This document shows, in pieces, positions 46,717-54,883 of a stretch of 64,000 bases of DNA; positions within the stretch are counted from its first letter, which is position 1, and every line of letters starts with the position of its first letter. Source of the DNA: Hyphomicrobium sp. ghe19 (GTDB lineage Bacteria; Pseudomonadota; Alphaproteobacteria; Rhizobiales; Hyphomicrobiaceae); NCBI RefSeq assembly GCF_902712875.1, contig NZ_LR743509.1, positions 2,556,001 through 2,620,000 on the forward strand. Direction: 5' to 3'. Below the pieces are notes generated by a model. It was given only the letters and a program-made list of their open reading frames with translations, was not told where the DNA came from and did not search any database. A program made the position numbers and the translations under genes.

Positions 46717-48539
46717 AGCAGTACGCCTTCGACATTGAGTCGGATGGCTTGCTTCCTGAGATCACAAAAATCCACTCCCTGGTGCTCAAAGACTTGGACA
46801 CTGGGGAGACCATCTCCTGCACTGGTAAGAGGACTAAAGGGTATCAGACCCTAGAGTTCGGCTTAAAGAAGCTGAGTGATGCTGACCTCATCGTTGGTCA
46901 CAACATTATCACCTTCGACTTACCTGCAATCCGCAAGCTCTATCCAAAGTGGAAGACCAAGGCGGTAGCAAGAGACACCATCCTTCTCTCACGACTGATA
47001 TTCGCTGACCTCAAGGACAGAGACTTCAGGTACGCGAAGAAGAATAAGTTCCCCCTCCAGTTCGCAGGCCGTCACTCTCTTGAGAGTTGGGGTCATCGAA
47101 TAGGGAACTACAAAGGTGACTTCAAAGGTCCATGGGAAACCTGGACTAAGGAGATGCAGGACTACTGTGAGCAGGACGTAAATGTCACCGCTCAGCTTTG
47201 GCACAAGCTCAAAGCAAAAGGACTACCGGAAGACGCTATCGATATGGAGCACCGCGTTGGTGCAATCGTCTTCAGGCAGGAACAATATGGATGGTCGTTC
47301 GATGAGGTAGCTGCTGGCAAGCTCTATGCGAGACTACTCAAGAGACGCGATGAGATTAATGCTGAGCTGCAGGAGGTCTTCCCTCCTCTCACTCTCAAGA
47401 TTCCATTCCTGCCAAAGGTCAACAACAAGAAGTACGGCTACATCAAGGGAGAGTGGTGCGAGAAGACTAAGATCATTGAGTTCAATCCAGGCTCACGTGA
47501 TCACATCGCACAGCGCCTTCAGAAGCTCGGGTGGAAACCTAGAGCATTTGGCAAGGACGGAAAGCCCACAGTTGACGAAGAGGTCTTAGAGCCTCTCCAG
47601 AAGCGCTACCCTCAGGTCAAGCTCCTACTTGAATACCTAATGATCGATAAGCGTATCGGTCAGTTGGCTGAAGGTAAGGAAGCTTGCCTCAAGAAGCTTG
47701 CCACTGATGGCGCAATACACGGTCGCGTAGACAGCGTTGGTGCTGTTACCAGACGCATGACCCATAGCAAGCCTAACGTCGCTCAGACGCCTGCTATTGG
47801 TGTTCCTTACGGGAAAGAGTTCAGAGCACTCTACGTCGCTCGAAGGAAGAAAAAGAAGAAGTTAGTCGGATGTGACGCCGCTGCGTTGGAGCTTCGTTGT
47901 CTCGCTGGTTACATGGCGAAGTACGATGGTGGGGCTTATATCGATGTCGTCCTCCGTTCTGATGATGAAGAAGAAAAGAAAGCAGGGCGCGATCTCCACT
48001 CACTGAACGCCAAAGTCCTTGGATGTTCACGTGCAGACGCGAAGACCTGGTTCTACGCCTTCATCTACGGTTCTGGTGACGCAAACCTCGGGCGCATTCT
48101 TGGTAAGAACAAGAAGGCTGGTGAGGAGTCGCGTGCCAAGTTCCTGAAGTCTCTCCCTGCACTTGAGAAGATCATCAAGGGTGTGAAGGGAGATGTGAGG
48201 AAGCGTGGTCACATCATCTCAATCGATGGTGTTCCGCTTCATAGTCGTTCTGAACATTCCGCTTTGAACACGCTCCTGCAATCAGCGGGCGCAATCTTCA
48301 TGAAGCGTGCTCAGGTGATCCTCGATGACCAACTCCAAAAGAAGTGGAAGCCGGGAGTTCACTACGAGTTCGTTGGAACTATTCACGACGAATGGCAAAT
48401 CGAAGTTGATGAGGAAATAGCGGATGAAGTCGGAAGACTCGCAGCCGGAGCAATTGCCCTTGCTGGAGACTACTACAAATTCAAATGCCCTCTCGCAGGG
48501 AACTACGTCACTGGAAACAACTGGGCTGACACCCACTGA
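46713..48539 (+). CDS. Family A DNA polymerase with 3'-5' exonuclease (T7 gp5-like)
   Basis: Replicates phage DNA. The 608 residues contain the proofreading motifs FDIESDG (Asp7, Glu9) and HNIITFDLPAI, and the polymerase motifs A (GCDAAALELR, Asp388), B (RADAKTWFYAFIYGSGDANLG region) and C (TIHDEWQIE, Asp559/Glu560). It is about 95 residues shorter than T7 gp5. The missing part probably includes the thumb insertion that binds host thioredoxin, so a different processivity mode is likely (inference). Confidence 0.96.
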   Translation: MKQYAFDIESDGLLPEITKIHSLVLKDLDTGETISCTGKRTKGYQTLEFGLKKLSDADLIVGHNIITFDLPAIRKLYPKWKTKAVARDTILLSRLIFADLKDRDFRYAKKNKFPLQFAGRHSLESWGHRIGNYKGDFKGPWETWTKEMQDYCEQDVNVTAQLWHKLKAKGLPEDAIDMEHRVGAIVFRQEQYGWSFDEVAAGKLYARLLKRRDEINAELQEVFPPLTLKIPFLPKVNNKKYGYIKGEWCEKTKIIEFNPGSRDHIAQRLQKLGWKPRAFGKDGKPTVDEEVLEPLQKRYPQVKLLLEYLMIDKRIGQLAEGKEACLKKLATDGAIHGRVDSVGAVTRRMTHSKPNVAQTPAIGVPYGKEFRALYVARRKKKKKLVGCDAAALELRCLAGYMAKYDGGAYIDVVLRSDDEEEKKAGRDLHSLNAKVLGCSRADAKTWFYAFIYGSGDANLGRILGKNKKAGEESRAKFLKSLPALEKIIKGVKGDVRKRGHIISIDGVPLHSRSEHSALNTLLQSAGAIFMKRAQVILDDQLQKKWKPGVHYEFVGTIHDEWQIEVDEEIADEVGRLAAGAIALAGDYYKFKCPLAGNYVTGNNWADTH

Positions 48540-48627
48540 GGAAGATGACGAAGACCAACTCGACTTTGACGCCAACTGGGCAAAGGCCCTGAGAAAGAAG
48601 TATGGCATCGCAGAGCCCGTCCAATAG
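48424..48627 (+). CDS. Small acidic phage protein overlapping the polymerase end
   Basis: A 67-residue frame begins in another frame inside the polymerase gene (116-nt overlap) after AGGAAA. The part beyond the overlap (EEDDEDQLDFDANWAKALRKKYGIAEP) has the look of a real acidic-then-helical protein and no alternative start. Function unknown. Confidence 0.45.
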   Translation: MKSEDSQPEQLPLLETTTNSNALSQGTTSLETTGLTPTEEDDEDQLDFDANWAKALRKKYGIAEPVQ

Positions 48628-48787
48628 CGGTCCTGTGCCTATAAAGCTGACACTTGTCATAAGCTCCGAATTGTCACTCACGGTGGACACGGTAGCTCGT
48701 GACGAGTGTCACGCTAAGGCAATCATCGCAGCAGCGCACGAAAAGGCAGAACGCCTCAAGGAACTTGAATGGCAAAGAAGCCAGTAA
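48602..48787 (+). CDS. Hypothetical phage protein, 61 residues
   Basis: ATG 48602 follows AGAAAGAAG. The product ends in a charged helix (AKAIIAAAHEKAERLKELEW). It overlaps both neighbours slightly and is one of a chain of short genes before the exonuclease. No family recognised. Confidence 0.45.
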   Translation: MASQSPSNSGPVPIKLTLVISSELSLTVDTVARDECHAKAIIAAAHEKAERLKELEWQRSQ

Positions 48788-49557
48788 CAAAAGCCGTGAA
48801 AGCGGCGACCAAGAAGACGACAAAGAAGCCTACCACTCTCCTAATCGATGGTGACGAGATCATCTGGAAAGTTGGGACTGTGTGTGAGGTAGCCTTCGAC
48901 TGGGGCGATGGTATCTGGACGCTTCATTCCGATGAGGCTGAGGGCATCAAGACCCTGGTGGATACCATCGAAGGTCTAAAGAAGAAGCTAGAAGCGGATA
49001 GCGTAATCATCTGCCTCTCGTCACCTACGAACTTCCGGAAGAAACTTGATGAGACCTACAAGGGCAATCGCAAGGATGTCCGCAAGCCTCTCCTCTTCAA
49101 AGCCCTCAGGAATTACCTTCTCCGGACCTACGTTTGTAACGAAGTCAAAGACTGGGAAGCTGATGACGTTATGGGAACCTTAGCTACACATCCAGAGAAC
49201 CAAGGCAAGGTCATCATCGTCTCTCAGGACAAGGACATGAAGACTATCCCCTGCAAGCTCTACCGTGAAGGTAAGCTGAGAGACATCTCAGTGGAGGAAG
49301 CTCACAGGTTCCATATGTGGCAGACCCTAGTGGGAGACCGCGCGGATGGCTTCTCAGGTTGCCCTAAGGTTGGTGAAGCTACAGCAGATAAAATCCTCGA
49401 CTGTGATGTTGAGGAGATGTGGCCACGAGTCGTTGAGGCGTTCGTGAAGGCAGGTCTCACCAAGAAGGATGCACTCCTTCAGGCACGCCTTGCACGGATA
49501 CTTCAACACGGTGACTACAATCAGAAAACTAAGAAGGTGAAACTTTGGACCAAGTGA
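48769..49557 (+). CDS. 5'-3' exonuclease (T7 gp6-like)
   Basis: Removes primers and helps recombination and packaging. The 262-residue protein has a basic Lys-rich N-terminus, then the PIN/FEN-type acidic motifs LLIDGDEIIWK, VIICLSSPTNFRKKLDETYKGNRK, EADDVMGTLA, VIVSQDKDMKTI and LVGDRADGFSGCPKVGEATA (H3TH region). Length and order match T7 gp6 (300 residues). Confidence 0.94.
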   Translation: MAKKPVTKAVKAATKKTTKKPTTLLIDGDEIIWKVGTVCEVAFDWGDGIWTLHSDEAEGIKTLVDTIEGLKKKLEADSVIICLSSPTNFRKKLDETYKGNRKDVRKPLLFKALRNYLLRTYVCNEVKDWEADDVMGTLATHPENQGKVIIVSQDKDMKTIPCKLYREGKLRDISVEEAHRFHMWQTLVGDRADGFSGCPKVGEATADKILDCDVEEMWPRVVEAFVKAGLTKKDALLQARLARILQHGDYNQKTKKVKLWTK

Positions 49558-50009
49558 AATACTGCACGTTCTGTGGGATGAAGGATTCCCAATGTGAAGG
49601 TGCTGTTGTGGAAATCGAGGGCTGCATCAAGGCCGGTGTCTATGGCATGACGCGTACACAGGCTATGCGTAATCTTCACTCCGCTCCTAAGTGTGTCCAT
49701 GGTTATGTCAGTGAATGTGATCAGTGCGGTAATCCCCCTCAGGTCTCTCACTGCGGACTTGACGCAACTCTCGAAGCTCGTGGCAATCGCTATGGTGAGT
49801 TCAGGGACAACGCTGCTGTAGCTCAGGCTCTCAAGAGGGTCTTCCGTCGCTCAGTCAAATGGGATGACTTGGAAGATCATCAGAAGGAAGCGTTGGACAT
49901 CATCGCTAGCAAGATTAGTCGTCTGCTCAGTGGTGACCCTAACTACCCCGACAACTGGCATGACATCCAGGGCTTCGCAAAGCTTGTGGAAGAACGCTTG
50001 TCTAAATAG
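49545..50009 (+). CDS. Zinc-finger plus DUF6378-like phage protein
   Basis: The 154 residues start from TTG with AAGGTG upstream. The N-terminus has CxxC pairs (YCTFCGMKDSQC, CDQCGNPPQVSHC) that may bind zinc. The C-terminal ~80 residues (RGNRYGEFRDNAAVAQALKR ... HQKEALDIIASKISRLLSGD, NWHDIQGFAKLVEERL) match the DUF6378 pattern, related to nucleotide-modification/MazG-like helical folds. Exact role unknown. It is the last gene before the second palindrome-plus-box boundary. Confidence 0.72.
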   Translation: MDQVKYCTFCGMKDSQCEGAVVEIEGCIKAGVYGMTRTQAMRNLHSAPKCVHGYVSECDQCGNPPQVSHCGLDATLEARGNRYGEFRDNAAVAQALKRVFRRSVKWDDLEDHQKEALDIIASKISRLLSGDPNYPDNWHDIQGFAKLVEERLSK

Positions 50010-50023
50010 CTCACACTTGTGAG
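50008..50023 (+). promoter_or_regulatory. Palindromic site CTCACACTTGTGAG, copy 3
   Basis: The 14 bp at 50010-50023 begin right after the DUF6378 gene stop codon (TAG, part of the consensus TAGCTCAC-N3-TGTGAG). It marks the boundary between replication genes and virion genes. Confidence 0.6.
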
Positions 50024-50025
50024 TG

Positions 50026-50048
50026 ATTACCACCTAGTCATGGAAGAC
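50026..50048 (+). promoter_or_regulatory. ATTACC(A)CCTAGTCATG(G)AAGAC box, copy before the virion genes
   Basis: Differs from 37837-37859 at two of 23 positions, and its core CCACCTAGTCA equals 35151-35161. It ends 7 nt before the ATG at 50056. A natural place for a phage-polymerase late promoter. Confidence 0.5.
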
Positions 50049-50055
50049 TTCGCAA

Positions 50056-50250
50056 ATGATCAAGGCCAAAAAGCCAGCAATTAGCGCAGACCTCCTTGAG
50101 TATCTCGATCACTACTTCCCCAACGCTTGCCCTGACATCAGCACTCCTGATCGTCACGTATGGGCAGCTGTTGGTCAGAGGAACGTAGTTGATCATCTCA
50201 AGTCGCTCCACCAATCGCAGCTGAAGGAAGCTCTGGCTGCGAAGAACTAA
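50056..50250 (+). CDS. Hypothetical phage protein, 64 residues
   Basis: First gene after the late-region box. The product (LLEYLDHYFPNACPDISTPD..., NVVDHLKSLHQSQLKEAL) is probably helical. Small proteins of this type precede gp7.3 in many T7-like phages, but the function is unknown. Confidence 0.6.
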   Translation: MIKAKKPAISADLLEYLDHYFPNACPDISTPDRHVWAAVGQRNVVDHLKSLHQSQLKEALAAKN

Positions 50251-50265
50251 TTGGAGACTTCTCTG

Positions 50266-50493
50266 ATGTGCCTTGGTGCACCGAGAGTGAAATCAACACC
50301 GCCGCCTGCTGCACCTGCACCTGCTCCTGGTGAGTCCGCTCCTACGACGCTGAAGTTTAACGAGGCGTCACAGGATGCAACGAATGCAGAGAACGCACTT
50401 GCGTCTAAACGAAGAGGCCGGAAGGCGTTGCGCATTGACAAGAGTTCTTCTTCGTCAATGGGAGCATCGTCGGGCCTTAACATCCCTAGCTAA
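50266..50493 (+). CDS. T7 gp7.3-like virion protein
   Basis: The 75-residue product (ATG 50266, GGAG 10 nt upstream) has a Pro/Ala-rich N-terminus and the C-terminal pattern RRGRKALRID...GASSGLNIPS, like the GGKKSLSVARSSGGGINI end of T7 gp7.3. It also sits in the same place, directly before the portal gene. In T7 this protein is needed for adsorption/tail assembly. Confidence 0.65.
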   Translation: MCLGAPRVKSTPPPAAPAPAPGESAPTTLKFNEASQDATNAENALASKRRGRKALRIDKSSSSSMGASSGLNIPS

Positions 50494-50507
50494 CTCTTAG
50501 GATACAT

Positions 50508-52091
50508 TTGAGTACCACACAGGGTGTGGCTATGGCTCGTTACGAGGAACTGACGGCTGAAAGGTCGCCAGTCCTCGCTCGGGCACGTCAAGCCGCAACG
50601 CTGACCGTTCCACACCTTCTTCCCCCTGAAGGTCACTCTGGAGCGACGGAGTTGCCAACACCGTTTCAATCAATGGGGGCACGTGGTGTCAGAAACCTTT
50701 CCAGCAAACTTCTTCTAACTCAGTTCCCGCCTAATGTTCCCTTCTTCAAGTATGATCCTGACGAATACATCGTTGAGGCAATCGTACAGAAGGCTGGCAT
50801 TGAAGGACGTGGCGAAGTTGAGAAGGCGCTCTCACGAAGAGAACGTAGCGTCTGTAAAGAGTCTGATAAACTTCAATTCCGTCCAGCAGCATTCGAAGCA
50901 TTCCGCCAACTTCTAGTGGCCGGTAACGTCCTGCTTCATACTCCTGAGGACGGCATCGCACAAACATTCCGCCTAGATCGCTTTGTTGTTAAGCGCGACT
51001 GGGGAGGCAAGGTTCTTGAGATCGTACTTAAGCAGACCTTCTCACCTTCCTCATTACCGCTAGATGCACAAGCCATCATCCAAGGCCAAGACGGCAAGCC
51101 TACGCTTAAGACGGTAGACCTCTATACCTACATCAAGTGGGATGGGAAGAAATTCTATGAGGTCTTCCAGGAAGTCGAAGGTCACGTAATTCCTAGCTCA
51201 CGCGGCAAGTACAAAGAAGACCGCTGCCCGTGGCTTGCACTCAGACTCTCCAAGATCGATGGCGAAGACTACGGTCGTGGCTATGTCGAAGAGTGCTTAG
51301 GAGACCTCATCTCTCTCGAAGGTCTCTCTCAGACTATGGTCGAAGGTTCCGCCGCCGCTGCGAAGATCGTCATCCTTGTGAACCCCAATGGTGTCACGCG
51401 TGAAGATGACATTTCGCAAGCTGAGAATGGCGACGTTAAGACCGGAAAGGCCGATGACGTTCACGTCCTTCAGGCTGACAAGCGCGGTGACTTCGCAGTT
51501 GTCGAAAGTCAGATTGAGAAGTTGGAACAGCGTCTCGCTTATATGTTCCTCCTCAACGCTTCTGTTCAGCGGCAAGGTGAACGCGTCACCGCAGAAGAAA
51601 TTCGTTACATGGCGCAGGACTTGGAAGATGCCCTTGGAGGCATGTACACGGTCCTAGCTCAAGAGTTCCAGCTTCCCCTGGTGTCGTTGTTCTCTGCTCG
51701 AATGGAGAAGCGCAAGGGTGTTCCTAAGCTGCCAAAGGAACTCAACAACCCAACTATTACGACGGGCGTTGATGCTCTTGGCCGTGGTCAAGACCTCAAG
51801 AACCTGGACAACTTCCTTATCGGCCTTGGTGAGAACTTTGGTCCGGAAGTTATCGGGCGCTACGTCAACTTCAGTGAAGCGATTAAGCGGCGTGCTGCTG
51901 CTCTCGGTATTGATACTGAAGGTCTGATCAAATCGGAACAAGAGGTACAGCAAGCAGAGCAGCAAGCTCAGATGACTGACCTCGCAACTAACCTTGGCCC
52001 TGATGCAATCAAGGCTATGGCAAACGTAGGTGGCAATCAACTTCAGGCAGACGCCAAAGTGAAAGCCGCTCAGCTGACCAAGAGGAAGTAA
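50508..52091 (+). CDS. Portal (head-tail connector) protein, T7 gp8-like
   Basis: The 527-residue protein should form the dodecameric portal through which DNA is packaged. It matches gp8 in length (536) and in segments such as ARYEELTAERSPVLARARQAA, GARGVRNLSSKLLLTQFPP, QRQGERVTAEEIRYMAQDLED and PTITTGVDALGRGQDL. TTG start. First large gene of the virion block. Confidence 0.96.
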   Translation: MSTTQGVAMARYEELTAERSPVLARARQAATLTVPHLLPPEGHSGATELPTPFQSMGARGVRNLSSKLLLTQFPPNVPFFKYDPDEYIVEAIVQKAGIEGRGEVEKALSRRERSVCKESDKLQFRPAAFEAFRQLLVAGNVLLHTPEDGIAQTFRLDRFVVKRDWGGKVLEIVLKQTFSPSSLPLDAQAIIQGQDGKPTLKTVDLYTYIKWDGKKFYEVFQEVEGHVIPSSRGKYKEDRCPWLALRLSKIDGEDYGRGYVEECLGDLISLEGLSQTMVEGSAAAAKIVILVNPNGVTREDDISQAENGDVKTGKADDVHVLQADKRGDFAVVESQIEKLEQRLAYMFLLNASVQRQGERVTAEEIRYMAQDLEDALGGMYTVLAQEFQLPLVSLFSARMEKRKGVPKLPKELNNPTITTGVDALGRGQDLKNLDNFLIGLGENFGPEVIGRYVNFSEAIKRRAAALGIDTEGLIKSEQEVQQAEQQAQMTDLATNLGPDAIKAMANVGGNQLQADAKVKAAQLTKRK

Positions 52092-52100
52092 ACTCTCTGT

Positions 52101-52910
52101 ATGACAACTAACAGTTCGCAGGTTCCAGCATCTGAAGGTCTAAGCCCTGGATACACTCCAGCGCCTGACCCCAACAGCCTCGCAGCCGCACAGGCTAAGG
52201 CTGGTATGACGCCTGCAAACAACGCTGAACGTCCAGCATGGCTCCCGCCGAACTTCAACACGCCGGAAGACTTCGTGAAGTCCCATGAGGAACTTCGCGC
52301 TGATCACACTCGCAAGGCTCAAGAACTTGCCGCCCTGAAGAAGGACGGTGACAAAAGCAAGGAACCTCCCACAGATGACAAAGCTGCTAAGGCTCTCACT
52401 GATGCAGGCATTCCTGAAGCTGACATGCAGCAATGGTCCGAGACTTTCTGGAAAACCGGAGAAGTCCCAGCCGATGCTTATGAGAAGCTTGCCGCTGTAG
52501 GTATCTCGAAAGAGATCATTGACGACTACGCTGCTTCACGTTCGCACTTTGTGGAATCTCAGAACACCACATTGCTTAATGCAGGTGGTGGCGAAGAGAA
52601 CGTCAACAAGATGTTCGCGTGGGCTGAGGAGAACCTCAATGAACAGCAGAAGGCCGTATATAACAGAGCATTCGATGGTAATGACTTGAACGCCAAGATC
52701 ATCGCTATGGAAGGACTCAAGTCTAAGTACGAAGCTTCTGAAGGTTTCAACCCTAGCCTCATCAATGGTGGCAACACACCTAATGGTGCTGGTGGCGTTT
52801 ATACGTCTGTTGCTCAGATGCAGGCAGACATGAGTGATGCCCGCTACGCCCTCGACCCTGCGTTCCGCGCACAAGTCGAAGCTAAGCTTGGACGTTCAAA
52901 CATCCTCTAA
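52101..52910 (+). CDS. Capsid assembly scaffolding protein (T7 gp9-like)
   Basis: The 269-residue protein is acidic and mainly helical with a long disordered N-terminus (about residues 1-110), the usual make-up of T7-like scaffolds. The conserved part runs from LPPNFNTPEDFVKSHEEL to the C-terminal YALDPAFRAQVEAKLGRS. It guides capsid assembly and is then released. Confidence 0.88.
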   Translation: MTTNSSQVPASEGLSPGYTPAPDPNSLAAAQAKAGMTPANNAERPAWLPPNFNTPEDFVKSHEELRADHTRKAQELAALKKDGDKSKEPPTDDKAAKALTDAGIPEADMQQWSETFWKTGEVPADAYEKLAAVGISKEIIDDYAASRSHFVESQNTTLLNAGGGEENVNKMFAWAEENLNEQQKAVYNRAFDGNDLNAKIIAMEGLKSKYEASEGFNPSLINGGNTPNGAGGVYTSVAQMQADMSDARYALDPAFRAQVEAKLGRSNIL

Positions 52911-52920
52911 TCAGACTACG

Positions 52921-52948
52921 GAGGGAGTGGCTTCACGGCTGCTCCCTC
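52921..52948 (+). terminator. Hairpin between scaffold and endolysin genes
   Basis: GAGGGAG (52921-52927) pairs with CTCCCTC (52942-52948), with an inner GC/GC pair. The following TCATTCTATTCTT is only weakly T-rich, so this could be a weak terminator or an mRNA processing site. Confidence 0.45.
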
Positions 52949-52968
52949 ATTCTATTCTTGGAGTATCA

Positions 52969-53742
52969 ATGGCTAACAAGACCGGCGCAAAGGGTCTTGA
53001 TCTAATCAAAGTATCTGAAGGCTACCACACTAAGCTTCCTAACGGAGACTGTCTGGCATACCTAGACAAGCTCCCGCGTCCCGTATTCTGGAGCAAAGGC
53101 TATAATGGTCTTTGGACAATCGGATACGGAAGTACCGGCCCTGGCATCACCAAGGGAACCGTGTGGACCAAGGCACAAGCTGAAGCTAACCTTCGTAAAC
53201 GCTTGAAGGAACACGAGGCTGCTCTCAACGCAAAGCAGAAGCAGTATCGCGTCAAACTAGATCAGAACCAATACGATGCTTGCATTAGCGCAAGTTGGAA
53301 TCTCGGACATGCGTCCTCTCTATTCACTGAAGTATTCACACGTCTCAAAGCTGGCGACGAAGACGGCGCTGCTAACGCATTCCTGAAGTACGACCATGCA
53401 GGTGGAGTAAAGGTGAGAGGTCTCACTACCCGCCGCAAGGCTGAGCGCAAGCTCTTCCTGGAGCACACCGAAGACACCCTCTACGAAGCCTCACCTAGAC
53501 TTACTTGGATGAGACGCATTCGTAACTTCGTTGGGTCTCTTGGTATTGGAGCGTACTTCACGTGGGACACCCTCACTCAGGTCAAGGCGTTCACGTCTGA
53601 CCATGCAGGATTGATGCTGCTCATCACTGCGGCACTCCTCTACGTGAGCTTCAAGGCAATCGAATACTTCACTGTACAGGATCACTTCAAAGGGCTGTGG
53701 ACGCCCTCTGGTGATGTCACTACCACAGGAGAAACTGATTGA
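52969..53742 (+). CDS. GH24 endolysin with C-terminal membrane segment
   Basis: A lysozyme-fold (T4-type) muramidase: catalytic Glu17 in VSEGYH, Asp33 in AYLD and Thr56 in WTIGYGST, then the C-terminal signature GGVKVRGLTTRRKAERKLF. After the ~170-residue enzyme follows a ~75-residue extension with a hydrophobic helix (AGLMLLITAALLYVSFKAI). Most GH24 endolysins lack this anchor. ATG 52969 has TTGGAG upstream. T7 itself uses an amidase in the early region; here the enzyme lies between scaffold and capsid. Confidence 0.9.
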   Translation: MANKTGAKGLDLIKVSEGYHTKLPNGDCLAYLDKLPRPVFWSKGYNGLWTIGYGSTGPGITKGTVWTKAQAEANLRKRLKEHEAALNAKQKQYRVKLDQNQYDACISASWNLGHASSLFTEVFTRLKAGDEDGAANAFLKYDHAGGVKVRGLTTRRKAERKLFLEHTEDTLYEASPRLTWMRRIRNFVGSLGIGAYFTWDTLTQVKAFTSDHAGLMLLITAALLYVSFKAIEYFTVQDHFKGLWTPSGDVTTTGETD

Positions 53743-54131
53743 GCTTTATCACTCAATACTTCCCGTGGGTTGGCGGACTATCGCTGACGGCAGTCCTGCT
53801 GTTGGCAACGTTTGCTCCGTCCACTCTTAAGTTCGCTTTCACGATTGCCGCTGAGTTTCTCACTCCCGTCGCCAAGAAGGTAGGCGAGAAGTTTGCTGCG
53901 TATCTTGATGCTGTGTTGGAAGGTGCTGCTGATTGCCTCGACAATTGGAAGAGCATCCTCTTCGTGGCTACCGTCGCAGGTTTCTCTGGATGGTACTTTC
54001 ACACGTCAACTGAGAGGTGCTTCGATATGGTCCGCAAGGACTGGAAGCTCACTCCACGAACTAACGTGACTAAGGTTGTGAAAGAGGAAGACCCTCTCAC
54101 CACTTTCTTCCGAAACTTCGGACTACGCTAA
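53739..54131 (+). CDS. Small membrane protein, holin or spanin candidate
   Basis: The 130-residue product (TTG start overlapping the endolysin stop) has an N-terminal hydrophobic region (GGLSLTAVLLLATFAP, then LKFAFTIAAEFL) and a second segment (SILFVATVAGFSGWYF), with a charged C-terminus. Position directly after the endolysin suggests a lysis role such as holin. Topology alone cannot tell holin from spanin. Confidence 0.6.
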   Translation: MSFITQYFPWVGGLSLTAVLLLATFAPSTLKFAFTIAAEFLTPVAKKVGEKFAAYLDAVLEGAADCLDNWKSILFVATVAGFSGWYFHTSTERCFDMVRKDWKLTPRTNVTKVVKEEDPLTTFFRNFGLR

Positions 54132-54204
54132 GTCACTCTAGTACGCACTCTAGAGCGTGACCGGGCGTTATCTGGCGACGTTGGGGAGAGACCCATACAG
54201 CAAG

Positions 54205-54289
54205 GAGGCAGGGGCCTCGACCATCGACGGCACATCGGTAAGACTCGGGTGTGTACGTCAGATTGTTGTAGCACACCAAACCCTGCCTC
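54205..54289 (+). ncRNA. Possible structured RNA in the gap after the lysis cassette
   Basis: In a ~200-nt gene-free gap, GAGGCAGGG (54205-54213) pairs perfectly with CCCTGCCTC (54281-54289). Inside, GGTGTG (54248-54253) pairs with CACACC (54272-54277). The long-range closing stem suggests a folded RNA element or processing site. No known RNA family is recognised. Confidence 0.35.
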
Positions 54290-54328
54290 TACGCCCACTC
54301 CAAGATCAACCAAGAGGGAACTGTTGCA

Positions 54329-54592
54329 ATGAGCTTAGCTCTCGCTAAGTCGCACCGCTTTGTCATTCGCAATGAATACAACAACTACGTTGCTCATCGC
54401 GGCCATGACTCATTTGGAACTTTCAGAAACTACACGGGCAAACTCTCAGAGGCCCGCATCTACATTCGTGAGAGTGATGCTTCACGCGTCGCCTCTCTGC
54501 TGGACCACGACTATGGCGGCAAGCACACGCTGGTGCCCCTCACGCTCGTGATGATCGAAGAAAACAAATCCGGTGAAGCCGGTAACACCTGA
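54329..54592 (+). CDS. Hypothetical phage protein, 87 residues
   Basis: The product (FVIRNEYNNYVAHRGHDSFG..., SEARIYIRESDASRVASLL) looks soluble and folded. No family recognised. It follows the structured gap and precedes a membrane protein gene. Confidence 0.6.
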   Translation: MSLALAKSHRFVIRNEYNNYVAHRGHDSFGTFRNYTGKLSEARIYIRESDASRVASLLDHDYGGKHTLVPLTLVMIEENKSGEAGNT

Positions 54593-54613
54593 AGTCAAAC
54601 AAGAGGTACTAAC

Positions 54614-54790
54614 TTGAAAATGGGTTTCCTGAACATTCTCACGCTGATCTTTGTAACGCTCAAGCTGCTAGCAGTTGGGGTGGTCGCAACGTGGTCATGG
54701 TGGTTAGTGTTCGCTCCTACGCTGCTCAGCATAGGTGTCTCCATTCTCGTTCTCTTTGTCGTGCTCATCATCGCATGGTGGGCTGACTAG
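54614..54790 (+). CDS. Two-span membrane protein, 'Fragile-X-F'-like phage family
   Basis: The 58-residue product (TTG 54614 after AAGAGGT; ATG 54620 also possible) is nearly all hydrophobic: ILTLIFVTLKLLAVGVVATW, a WSWWLVFAPTLLS turn, and ISILVLFVVLIIAWW. This wording matches small phage 'transmembrane Fragile-X-F' proteins. A second holin or an inner-membrane accessory are both possible. Confidence 0.6.
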   Translation: MKMGFLNILTLIFVTLKLLAVGVVATWSWWLVFAPTLLSIGVSILVLFVVLIIAWWAD

Positions 54791-54796
54791 CAGGTT

Positions 54797-54820
54797 GCCT
54801 GAAGTGAAATACCTTCAGGC
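54797..54820 (+). promoter_or_regulatory. Hairpin upstream of the major capsid gene
   Basis: GCCTGAAG (54797-54804) pairs with CTTCAGGC (54813-54820). No T-run follows, so it is not a simple terminator. In T7, hairpins in such places are cut by RNase III and stabilise the capsid mRNA; the same is inferred here. Confidence 0.4.
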
Positions 54821-54883
54821 TCCCCATTCGGTCTTGCTCAAGTCCGTTCCCGGAAATGCGTTGCCTCTCACTAGAGGGGCGCA

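Noticed and set aside
54157..54348. 63-codon frame in the gap after the lysis genes
   Set aside because: No ribosome binding site, unusual composition, and it runs into the better-supported gene at 54329; the region looks like structured RNA instead.
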